A stretch of DNA of 64,000 nucleotides from Trichoplax sp. H2 (lineage: Eukaryota > Placozoa > Uniplacotomia > Trichoplacea): contig NOWV01000259.1 in NCBI GenBank assembly GCA_003344405.1, positions 17,919 through 81,918 on the forward strand, in the 5' to 3' direction. The notes beneath the pieces are model-generated. The model worked only from the letters and a program-made list of their open reading frames with translations. It was not told where the DNA came from and did not search any database. Position numbers and translations under genes: made by a program. Shown one piece after another: positions 24,750 to 35,862 of this stretch. The stretch's first letter is position 1; each line of letters begins with the position of its first letter.

Positions 24750-25220
24750 TGTAGACTCTGTGCAGAATAGTTTACTTACAGAGGTGACAACTAATATTCA
24801 CACGTAGTAATTTCTGTTACTTTGTGCCGACCCTTTGATTGTTAATTGGCTCTTAATTAGTTCGTAACGCGTTAGTGTTGTTTACGCCGTCTGCCATACT
24901 AAACCATATAGACAGCCGGCTATACAAACCTATATATTTTTAGGGTTATTTACCTAAGCTGTGCGCCGAGTGCAGCCGAGCTAGAGTATATAAAGCCCGG
25001 TGCTTTCATTAGCTAGTGAGTTGATGACGATTGACCGTGTAGTGTACGTGTGTAGTTAGAGTAGTCTTGGATATCAACACTACCTTGGTTTAATAAACTA
25101 ATTTAAAAGCCTAAATTTAGTCTACTCTTAGCCTGTTGGGGACACATTTGGCTGTTGTAGCCTTAGTATTTATACAGATTCAAAGACCCAGATTTCCTTG
25201 TCGTGAGCTGACACGACAAA
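24750..25220 (+). mobile_element. LTR-like block, edges uncertain
   Basis: This locally GC-richer block contains a TATA box (GAGTATATAAAGCCC near 24,986) and, about 100 bp later, AATAAA (near 25,092). It ends in a palindrome TTGTCGTG-AGCTGA-CACGACAA (25199-25220). The layout matches the U3-R-U5 order of the other LTRs here, but the sequence is a different family. The left edge is a guess at a TGTTGTAG start, and no target-site duplication was found. Confidence 0.45.
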
Positions 25221-27678
25221 CATGATATTCACCATCCTTAATTATATGATTACTTGATAAAACTTTTGCGTCATTTTGTATTTCATTTATGGTGTATTGG
25301 GTGAAAAGTTAGGTAGATGAAATAATTTAAATTGTCACATATTCACAGCAGTCCTATTGAACACATACAGAAAGTTTATACTACACTACAAGATTTCAAA
25401 AATACTTTAAAATTCAAAGCAGTGTTTTCTTAGCCCAACCTCAGCAGAACTAAACACAAGTGAGTATACAGAAACGACATTTCGGATTTGTAAGCCAAGT
25501 TTAAAGTAGCTGCTTATTGATCAAATCTTTTTAGTTTCATACTATTCAATTCATACTTTAGCCCGAATAATGTAAAGCAACATTGGCATCATACAAGGCT
25601 GGAAAGGACAAAAAAACGTCTGATTAGACTAGATTAAACTATTCTACCTTACTGTATTATCTCCCTTAATAAAAATAAATTAGCGGTAAATTTGCTTGCA
25701 GTAATTAACTATTAATGTATTTATGTAGAATTAAAAGCAATTTAAAAGGTCACTATGTATCATCATCTAGTAAAAATAATTTTCAAACATTAAATTTGAA
25801 ATCTTTATGTATAAGATCCTGTTACGGTGTTGCCTAGTCATTAGGATAGTTTAATAAGTACAGTAATAGCTAGTATGGAGAATATCTATATTTGTAGTGC
25901 TAGGTAAGATAAGTAATGCCTTACCGTGGATGTTGTTTGTAATAGTTCATTACATATTTGATATTGATTGTTATTATGTGATAGATAGCATTAAGATGAT
26001 TCAAGTTCTAGTTGATGATAGCTGAATTAGACAACCTACGAGCTTACATTAAGATTAAGTATGAGTAAGACATTCAAAATATTTACTGATAGAAAAGCTA
26101 TGTAAGGAACATCTCAGTTCGAGATATTTCTCCTAGTAAGGTGTAATAATAATACTGTTGCTGTTTGCAAATTAGACGGTTCCTATATAAACGGGAACAT
26201 TTGAGCTGAGTGGTGTGGTAAAAAGTTGTAGATGTACTGTATCTCAGCTAATAGAAGTTTCATCTTTACAGTCTTTTGCTATGTGCATTTACGCTAAGGG
26301 CGTTTAAGTCAGCAGTTACTTATAGACTTTTACTGTACGTTACCTTTTCGCAGAAGTGAAATTGCGACAGATCCATTTTGATATTAACTGATGTCCGTAT
26401 CCGTCTTTGAACTGGAACATTTGCTAATTAATAACAATTTTACATGTCAAGGATTTCAATTATCCTTATTTCCAAGAAACACGTAAACAAAAATATATGT
26501 CCAAATTAGGAGATTATTCATAAAGCTAGTGATATTTACATTAATTTAAAAATAAGCTGGCTTAGTATTTTTAGCATTAATTAAAACTCAAAGAAATCTT
26601 ACTAATCAGTTCATAAGTGGTGCTAGATATTATATTATGTTACTTGACAATGTACGTGCACGGTCCGTTTCAGGAACGGATCTAAGTCCTTTAATTAAAT
26701 TCTTAAGGCAATTTTGCTAATGCTATCTTTAAATAAAGTGGTTCAGACTCGTATGTATAATGTTTATATATAATTGAGGTTATAGAATTCAAAAAATAGA
26801 TAAGAATAATTTAGTCTATTAGTTGACCCCCAGTTCTTGAATATATAATAAAATTAAAATTATTTAAAATTTGGCCCTATAACAGTCATTGATTCCTTCA
26901 GCAAGCAATTATATCCTAAAAATCACAAGAAAGAGTTGATTGTTTACAATCTTTTAAATTATGTATCGAATAAGTCTACACATAACGTAGCATTGCAATA
27001 AACTTAATTTTAATCAATCTTCTAGAATATATGTTTTATGAAAGGCTCACAAATACGAATTTTAATTCGAAAAAATTTAATTTCACAAAATTTTCATTAA
27101 GCGTCTGTCAATGACTCAACGGAAATAGTAATGGCTGCAATACCGATAAAGAAGACATTATTTTTAAATACTTCATTCCATCCTTTTACCTCGAAGATAC
27201 CATATCTTTAAGCTCTACCCTACTTTTCAGCTACTGGTGGTGAATATATATTACAATTTGTATATTTCCACCAGATACAATCCTTATTTGTAGTAAGGTC
27301 ATAATCATAATTACGCTATATCAGTTGTATTTAGGTATCCACCATGAATATTGATGCTCTTCCGGTCGAGAAATTTTCACTCTTACATCTCTCCTTCATT
27401 GCGTTCTTGTACTTTATTACGAAATTAAAGCAAATATGCAAATTTAGTTATACAACACAGCAAATCAATACTATCGGTCATAGGGTTGAGAGCATAGGAA
27501 ATAGAGCACCTTTTCTTTGTCATATTGTCTTTTTACAACTGGCTACATAATTGGGTAATTTTGTTTTGTTTTCTATTAGTATTTATGACATCAACTAGAA
27601 CCTACGTGACCTCTAATTTCAAATGCAAACGGATTATAGCTTAAGACAACTGTACACAGCACAATTATATAATGCAGG
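25221..27678. other. AT-rich spacer
   Basis: No supportable gene. A CTATATAAACGGG segment near 26.19 kb could be the core of another LTR promoter, but I found no defining ends. The frame at 27.34-27.55 kb has no recognisable features. Confidence 0.5.
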
Positions 27679-28120
27679 TGTCACAAACCAGCTTCGTGAC
27701 AAGAATAACGTAAAACAAATCTCTAAATTACTATAGTCTCCGGGATTCAGTATCCCTTAACTACCTCACAAGAATTTAGACGCCTTTAATTCTACGTTAA
27801 ACTCAACTAGACAATTGAGAACTGCTTTATTCAACTATCTGACGTGCTTATATACCCTTCTACAGCAGCTAACATTCACGAGTTATCTTATAAAAATATT
27901 TAGGTGAGAACATCTACTAACTAGTTTTTCACAGTCGGACTACAATATGTTCATTCACAGAATCATTTCAGTACACATTACAGCACAGTATTAAATTTAC
28001 TGTAACAAATTTATAATTAGAGTAATTCCTATTGTAAGGAACTAGATGTAATATATTATCACTATATTATACTAACCAAATTTAGATAGCTATTTCTTCA
28101 CGGTAGTTCGCACCGTGACA
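27679..28120 (-). mobile_element. Solo LTR, 442 bp, with near-matching 5-bp flanks
   Basis: On the minus strand it begins TGTCACGGTG and ends GGTTTGTGACA, giving 6-nt terminal inverted repeats TGTCAC/GTGACA. A TATATAAG promoter, an AATAAA, and a 23-bp palindrome at the 3' end (TGTCAC...GTGACA) are in order. The flanks are GCAGG and GCTGG, a 5-bp target-site duplication with one mismatch. No internal retrotransposon sequence adjoins, so it is a solo LTR left by recombination. A second, partial copy lies at 17365-17563 in the opposite orientation. Confidence 0.75.
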
Positions 28121-29168
28121 GCTGGCTATACCAATTTCTAGTAAAGTCTGATGCATTAATTTTATATGTAATAGATAATTATCTTAGAATTTAATATAAT
28201 TTTCGAGATAAAGACCTTCAGCATGTAAGCAAAATGATAATACCAATCACAGCTATTTAGGATATCCTTTTAAATCTGAGCCAACGAATAAGAGTACAAG
28301 TCAGCATAATGATATCGTATGTTTCATATTATTGAAAGAAATTTAAGCAAAATTAACTGAAAAGATCTATACGACTACTTGCAAAAAGTCGAAGTAGTAT
28401 ATAATTGAGTCCTATAATTACTTTTAAATTTTGTTATCGTATCATATATTATCAGCAGCTGCAATCCAAATACAGTACTAGAAGTAGGTATTCTTACGTT
28501 GTCTCCTTTATTCAATTATATAGAATTGAAAATATCCATTTCATAATTATGGCCTTTGTCGACCTTCAGGTTATTGATGTTAAAAATGTAATACCAAGGT
28601 AAGTTCATATAGTAATACAAATAAAATTTATGAAAGAAAACTTAACAACTGACGGTTATAATTAGAATTTTACGATCATTACATGCAATCAGATAAGATT
28701 TAAATCAACATAAAATATCGATACATCAATTTAGACGCACAAAATACGGTGTTCAAATAAGAGGATTTCACAGTCTTCGATTTCGTATAACTTATGGACT
28801 TAGCAGACATTCTAGATTAATTATTAAAAAAGCAACAACAATTATTCTACCAGACCTGTATTTTATTGATAAATTTATTTCAATTTTTTATCTTTTATTA
28901 AAGTAGAGTAATCAACAATTCCATTCTATAAGGTGGAATTGTTCTGAAACATCATTGTTACTGCACAACCCTGTCAATCAGCTTTAGCTCTACAATTGAT
29001 TCAATCCTTTATTAACTACGTTCTTTCAATTAATATGTAGAAAATACCAGTGGATAGATTTAGCAGATTAGTATACTAAGTCTATCATCGCGTACTTTTA
29101 ACAAGCAGTTAGAATCTTCGTTATCAAGACGTTCTAAGCACGTAAATCTTTATGACCTTTGGAAATTC
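28121..29168. other. AT-rich spacer upstream of receptor gene
   Basis: No gene seen. The short frame at 28.4-28.6 kb shows no motif. Confidence 0.5.
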
Positions 29169-30194
29169 ATGATGAATAACAGCAATGTAAATCAATCAAT
29201 GCAACAATTTTACAACACTGTTTATTCTTATGCTGCTATTGGTGCAATCCCTATTACAGCTGTTGGGTTAATCGCTAATATCTTTTTATTAATTCTCTTT
29301 ATAACTGATAAATATTTTCGCAAGGCAACATATGATTTACTATTAATTTCAATTTGCTCAGATATCATTGCTAACATCACTTCATTGATTACCTTTATCC
29401 AGATCGCTATACATCATCATGATTATCACAGTGGGTCATTAATGTGTCGCTATTATGTTTATATTTATGCTAGCTCTTACGGCATATCCATTTCGACCTT
29501 AACATTACTTGCTATCGATAGATATTATGCTATTATTAGGCCATTATCGCCATTTTATCGAATCTATCGACGCCAATTTTTGATCACATGTGAAATAGGA
29601 ATATGGATATTGTCCTTATTAATCCATATTCCAACATTTTTCTACATGTCAGTCCATCGACAAGATACACTTTTGTGCGATTTTCCTGACATAACCAATT
29701 CAGTTTCGGCCTATTTGATATCATTTGTATTAATTGACAATATTTTACCATCGTCAATTATTAGCATCGCTTACGGAAGAATTATTATTCATCAAAAAAA
29801 TTATGTACAACCAGGACAAATGGGACGAAATCAACTCCAAAATGATATTAATAAGCGTCAATTAACTAAAATGTTAGGAACTATCAGCTTCTTCTATGTA
29901 ATAACTACTATACCGACATCCTTTGTCTTTCTTGGTTCAGCTATTACGCAAAAATCGTTACTCAAAATTCGCCAAGATAGTTTAGTAGCTTTTTTATTGA
30001 TATTTTTCTCTATCTCTGTTACAGCCAGTATTTCAACAATCAATCCCTTTTTATATCTTACATTTGATAAAAAACTAAGCAAAAAAGCATTAACAAAATT
30101 AGGAGCCATTCGCAATTTTATCTACGAAAAGACCATATCGACCCGGGCAGTTTTTAATAATTCAGGTCAAACACCAACAGCAGCATCAACTTAA
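29169..30194 (+). CDS. Class A GPCR, paralogue 3, intact, intronless
   Basis: A 341-residue seven-helix receptor. Sequons at N3 and N8; N37 in helix 1; D65 in helix 2; the C93/C170 disulfide pair; DRY at 117-119; helix-5 P194; NPFLY at 292-296. Loop 3 has IIIHQKNYVQPGQ, the family signature. Helix 6 reads TTIPT where the paralogues have TWP, so the usual tryptophan toggle position is isoleucine (I248), which may change activation behaviour. The first of two ATGs is used; starting at the second would remove only one residue. The C-tail is Ser/Thr-rich with potential phosphorylation sites. It should be a plasma-membrane receptor coupling to G proteins. The ligand is unknown, and I cannot assign it to a named family beyond class A. 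Confidence 0.93.
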   Translation: MMNNSNVNQSMQQFYNTVYSYAAIGAIPITAVGLIANIFLLILFITDKYFRKATYDLLLISICSDIIANITSLITFIQIAIHHHDYHSGSLMCRYYVYIYASSYGISISTLTLLAIDRYYAIIRPLSPFYRIYRRQFLITCEIGIWILSLLIHIPTFFYMSVHRQDTLLCDFPDITNSVSAYLISFVLIDNILPSSIISIAYGRIIIHQKNYVQPGQMGRNQLQNDINKRQLTKMLGTISFFYVITTIPTSFVFLGSAITQKSLLKIRQDSLVAFLLIFFSISVTASISTINPFLYLTFDKKLSKKALTKLGAIRNFIYEKTISTRAVFNNSGQTPTAAST

Positions 30195-33100
30195 TTACGT
30201 TTTGCTTTTAAAAAGCAATGGCATGAAAAATATATCTACGATCACAGTTAAAAACTTCAATCTAAAATTTTAACCATTCCTTATAGCATTTCAAACAGTG
30301 ATGAATTCGTGTTGTGTTCAATTTCGGAATTTATTGTAAAATTATTCTTTTAGTATGGCTTTATTCCGCCAGAAATATAATGATGAAAAATAGAGTCAAC
30401 TTTTCGACCTAATCAGACTTTTACAACTTTTTTTACATAACTTTATGATTAAAATTAGCCTCAGAATTACAATAAAATTCATGCGTAAAGAAAATTAAAC
30501 TAATAACTTGGTTTTAACACAACTTCTTTACATTTTTTGTTAGTAATTAATAGTATAAGATAAATCTCTAACAAATAGAACATTTACTTTTTGAACAGCA
30601 TTTTATTTGGAACTACTATATCATTTATAAGGTTATAATAATTAATCACGTTTGTAATGTATGTTTTAACCATAGTAATTCATTCCTTCATTCGTTAGTG
30701 TCGCTAACCAATGCATAGGAATGTCGTAATAATAGTGATTGTAATCAATATCCTTTTAAGAAATAATCAGCAAGCTCATAAATGCTTATTGTAATGATTT
30801 ATTAAATATTAATACAAAGTGGTTCAAGAATCTTCCTTATTCAGATATTAATCATATAATTTCGAACAAATTGATATGTTAAATTGATCACTGATATAAC
30901 AAGCCCAACTGGCGATTATACGCAATCGAAAATAAAGCCATGACTATAATTCTGGCAAATCAGTATAGATCTCAACAAAAATAATAGTGCACTTAAATCT
31001 TAAATCGATTTATTACGTTACTTAGTACAACCTACTATACAGTACAACTGCATCAGTACAGTGAAGATGTAGGCTAGGCAAATAATCGTAAGGTTATACC
31101 AGTCAGTTATCAGAATAGATAACAAATTGAAGCAACCATATTAGTAATGATTGTAGAAGAAGTTATCCATAACTGATAGAATAGAATACATTTTCTATCC
31201 AAAGCTAATCTGGAAGAATCATATTAATTTAAGAACAATTTGCATTAAGGAAAACGAGAATGCTCACTAATCTTCACAGTTGGCCTTAATTTTTTTTCTT
31301 CACCTTGAATTGATAAAATAAATAAATGTTGGCGGTATCCGTGGTACCAAAACTCATTTTATGCCAATTGATTAAGATGGTGCTTGCAAAAAAATTTACT
31401 AACTTCAAATTCACGAATAGTACCGGTAGCGCTTTAGAGAATACCTCAGAAGCGTGTTTAATACATTGGTGATACAAGTGTGAATGGGTTCCGATATTAA
31501 TTAATTAACACTAATCCCACCATTTTCGCATGGCAGGTTAAGTGCTGTACAATTTTATGCCTATTTTGTTATTTACCTTTATTTAAAAGAACAATTAAAG
31601 GTAACTGCGACAATTTGTGACCTACTACATAATTATTATAATCGATTTACCAATTTTATCAAACATGCATATGTAGGTGCTTGAGAGTGGAAAAAGAAAC
31701 TGAAGACATTAAAGTTCTAGATATTATTCATATCTTTAGAAGTAGATGTTTGAATTTTCCATTCTTTTTGATTTTAATCTACCTACATTGTGAGACTATT
31801 ATGAGAAAATAGAAATTTGCTGTAAATTACTACTTAACAATCGGATTACGTAAATTGCCATAGATCAAATGCTTACCAAAAACGGTACTCATTAAAAAAA
31901 CAAGGTATTGGAACTGGTTGTTATAAAACTCGAAGTATTTCTACTATCTCTAGTAGAATTAAGACATATCGACCGGAAATTATTTTTATAAATTAAATTA
32001 ATTAGATCATTTTGGCCATATTTTAACGTGATTATTTCCTTTGCCGATCCTACCGAAGTTGTTGCATTTCTACGTACTTCTGAATCACTCCCATACTATT
32101 CTACAATTCCTGTACATAGCTAACTAGCCAAAACACAGCAGCATCATCATCAACGTAATTTTATGTTACACATTTTGATAATACCATAAATAACTAAATC
32201 CTAAAGTGATGCAACGTACCTGTGATTATTTCTCTAATCCGATGCTTTACTTACAAAATAAGAAAGTTAATTGAAAATTGTCTATATACGGTACCAAAAG
32301 TAAAGTTTATTATAAGCACTGAATTGTTTTCATGTGTCGCAAGGGTGCTTGTGGCATAGAGAAATTAATGTAAATACATTCCTAGATATGTTATCTTATG
32401 GAATCTACGTTACCTTAATTGTCATTATCACAAAAAATAGTTAAGATAAGAGTAGCGATTGCAATTTAAAGAATATTGAAATATGCAAACCAGATATCGG
32501 AACAGAATTTATTATAACCTCTATTGATGAAATGTACGGGCTCTTTATTAACAGTCACAAAAATATCAAGTGGCAACTTCGTTTACAACCTTCATATTGC
32601 CAAGAGAAGGATTGAGTGTGCAATTTTATCATGGCAATCCTCACGAAAGCTTCGTGAAATATTTTATTTAAGAAATCTATACCTTGAAACGTGATGATAG
32701 ACAATGGCTGCTAAGCATTATAAAAATATTAATTATAGTCCTATTTTAATGATAAGGGAACTCATATCGACGTTTAACAATCGTATTACGTCAATAACGC
32801 TTGCAAGATATACATTATGCTATACAGACAGAATGCAGTCCAAACTTTGTACTCTTAAAGCTTTTAAGAAGAAAGGAGGAAAAGTTACTTTGCCTTCTAG
32901 TTCTAATTAAATATGATTCAACAGCAGCAGCGACATAAGTTAGCAAAATCGTATCACCATTTTGTATTCCTAAAAAGTGTAAGTTAACTTCCCAGGAGAA
33001 ATTTCAATATTATCTATATGTCTGTAAATCAAATACAAATTCTTCTGGATATTCTTAACGTCAGCATTTGATAGGATTTTTTTAAATAGTAATATTATTC

Positions 33101-34829
33101 GGTAAATCAGTAAAGGAAAGGTAGCCATAAAAAAAATTAAATATCACTCACACCTTTCGTTAAATATTTAGTATTTAATGAACGTGCAGAACAGTAGCGA
33201 TTGCTATGTTAATTTCGAGGAAATCTATTCAATGCTGCGGAACATGAAATACTGGCACAGTAGACTTTGGTTTCATTGACCTATGCCAGATACATTGTTC
33301 AAGTGTAAATTACGAACAGTATCGATATTTTTTGCAAAGTACCGGCAGAGATTTAAATTATTTATTATATGTTCAGAAATATGTTTTTCTTTCCGTTTAA
33401 GTTATCAAGTCCTGACAGAAATTTACTCCTTATTATTAAATGAACGTTATTTATAAGAATGATAGCATAAATAACATAGTTTTTCGCATTTTCAGTATCT
33501 TTTCATAGATTGAGCAAGGTAATTCATTATATTGAATAGAAACTATTTTTAAATACCGGTAGTTAGAAAGATGATTAAATAAAAAACGCAGAATTAATGA
33601 AATTTAAGGCTAGATAATTCGCTATTCATTACCAATAACAGATAGTATGACAGCCTTAAATTTATAAAAGTTATATATCGCTTAGGCAAACAACGATTGT
33701 TAATTTAAATCAAATACTTTTAATGAGGTATAACACAATATCTTAAGTTAAGAAGACACTGGAACAAACACACCCAGAATCGCTATTTGAATGTTTATTA
33801 AAAAAGTAGATATTACACCAATTACTTTCATAGCTGCCAATAGCTGTCGCCTTGATTGGCATTTCATCTATTCTTACTATTTTAGCATTATTTCAATACG
33901 TGTAATATGACAGCAGATTTTCTAAAAACATCTTTAACTTACAAGGTCAAAAATAAGAAATGAAATTCTTAACTACTTTCCTTATACGAGTGATTTATAC
34001 AAGATCATTTTTACAGATTGTTCTGATGGTAATTAAGGCAACAAATTCCAGAAACATAGAGCCACACCTTAGAAATAGCATTCATTTTAAGATCTCGATG
34101 TGATTAGCTAGAAATAATAATCTTAGCAAACTTTTGCGAATACTTTACTTTTAGCTTGTTTATTCGACTATTTACACTACTACCCGTTGAATCATATAAT
34201 AAATAGTTATACAGTAAACATAGCATGATAGCACTTTGTGTCATTAGCATATTAAGTGCTTTTGCTACACAAATTGAGTAACATGATTTTAAATTAAGAC
34301 ATGCAGTAACGGACAATAATCATCCTGATGAATCACAATTACGTTCAAAATAGGTAATATTGTATGTATTAATTTATTCTATCGTTCAGTAAGCCTTTAG
34401 ACCTCAATAATTAATAGACATTGCTAGCTATTCATAATCATAGTCATCCCAGATATCATAAGAATAGAAAACAATAACCAAAGCTATTATTTCGAGCGCT
34501 TGATAAGCAATATCTTCCGTATTCGTACAAGTCTAGTCAATAGTTTAATACAGAAGATTGTCCAGATCAGATTATATGTTTTCAGGCATCTTTTTATTTT
34601 AATAGATGATTAGTTATTTACAACTGTAATTATGGCTAAAGATGAAGTCTATGCTTCAAGTAGCAATTAGAAAAATTTATCTTTCCTCAATACTTTCAGT
34701 CTTTATTATTTTCATCTACCTGGCAATTCGCTTGCTTTAAGCATAAAAACTTTACTCTTTAAACAATTCCAGCATCAGTTAGGCTAATAAAAAAATCTAG
34801 TTATCAATCTTCATAATTACTACAGGAAC
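30195..34829. other. AT-rich spacer with a faint receptor relic
   Basis: No intact gene. Around 33820-33930 a helix-1-like translation (PIAVALIGISSILTILALF, then SRFSKN) resembles the start of the receptors but is too short to annotate. The frame at 32.70-32.91 kb is unsupported. Confidence 0.5.
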
Positions 34830-35862
34830 ATGAATGGTAGTTTCCAACGAAAGGCTATCATCTCAGCAATCTATACTTATGGTTCTATTATTGCCATCGT
34901 CTTATTTTCTATCGGACTGATGGCTAACATCTTCCTACTTTATATATTTACTTTCGAAAAATATTTTCACAAATCAACGTATCAGCTTATGTTAGTATCA
35001 TGTATCTCCGACATTGTATCGATGATATGTTCCCTCCATGCTTATACCCAAGCGGTGCTGAATGTACTTGATTACTATAAAGGAACCATCATATGCAAAG
35101 CTGTTATGTACATGGTAGGAACGTCTTATACCTTTCCATCTTGAATTTATGCTTGATTGCTATAGATCGATACTTCACAGTCGTCCGATTACAGGTGAGA
35201 TGGTATCGTATTCATAAGAAACGAATTCTTATTTTTACTGAACTGATGATATGGACTTTAGCGGCAGCAGTTCGTTTTCCTCTCATTTTTTATGTCGGGG
35301 TAAATAAGACAGATAATATCTTGTCTGATCTTCCTATTATTACGAGCGCGATTTCTGTTTAATTTTTTATCTTAGTTTTGATATGCTACATTATCCCGTC
35401 CACAATTATTGAATTAATATATTGGCGAATTATTCTTCATCAGAAATCATACATTCGACCTGGACAAATTACAAATCAGCAACGCAACGGCGCCTACAGC
35501 AAGCATATAAAGGAAATTTATCAGAATGCTAGCCATTATTGCCGCATGTTATATTTTGGCTACATGGCCTATGTCTGTCACATTGATAAGTAATGGCCAA
35601 ACGTTACTGGCCAATGTCGGCAATGAGATGGACAGTACGACAGTCCGGTATTGGCTGGCCATTGCCGACATTGGTCAGGTAACGTTCGGCCAATTTCGGC
35701 TATGAGATTACGGTTATTAATCCGCTTTTATATATTAAATTCGACCAAAATATTCGTCGGAAAGTCTTTAAACTCTTTCATTCATTAGGCTTTGCGATCC
35801 TTAAAGATCAGCAATCAACAACTGTTGTATCAGTATCGAATAGAGAATCTAATCCACTTTAG
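34830..35862 (+). pseudogene. Class A GPCR paralogue 4, multiply disrupted
   Basis: All seven helices can be traced. The lesions are as follows. One T is missing in the run near 35133-35135 (helix 3). A TAA at about 35360 replaces the tyrosine at the start of helix 5. Frameshifts near 35490-35520 fall in loop 3. Between helix 6 (ATWP, near 35566) and helix 7 (VINPLLYIKF, near 35720) roughly 100 bases of receptor are replaced by a foldback sequence (35594-35692). DRY, the loop-3 HQKSYIRPGQ motif and the NPLLY motif survive, and the tail ends at a stop at 35862. It is closest to the intact receptor at 39.6 kb. Several independent lesions make this a real pseudogene. Confidence 0.9.
35594..35692. 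mobile_element. Foldback (MITE-like) insert in receptor pseudogene
   Basis: The left arm, 35594-35625 (TGGCCAAACGTTACTGGCCA...), matches the reverse complement of 35657-35692 over about 32 bases with two mismatches and one indel. The spacer is about 30 bases. It is far more GC-rich than its surroundings. A CCAAT(G/T)TCGGC(A/T)ATGAGAT segment appears both in the left arm and again just right of the insert, suggesting a slightly larger element. Its entry coincides with loss of the receptor sequence between helices 6 and 7. Confidence 0.7.
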
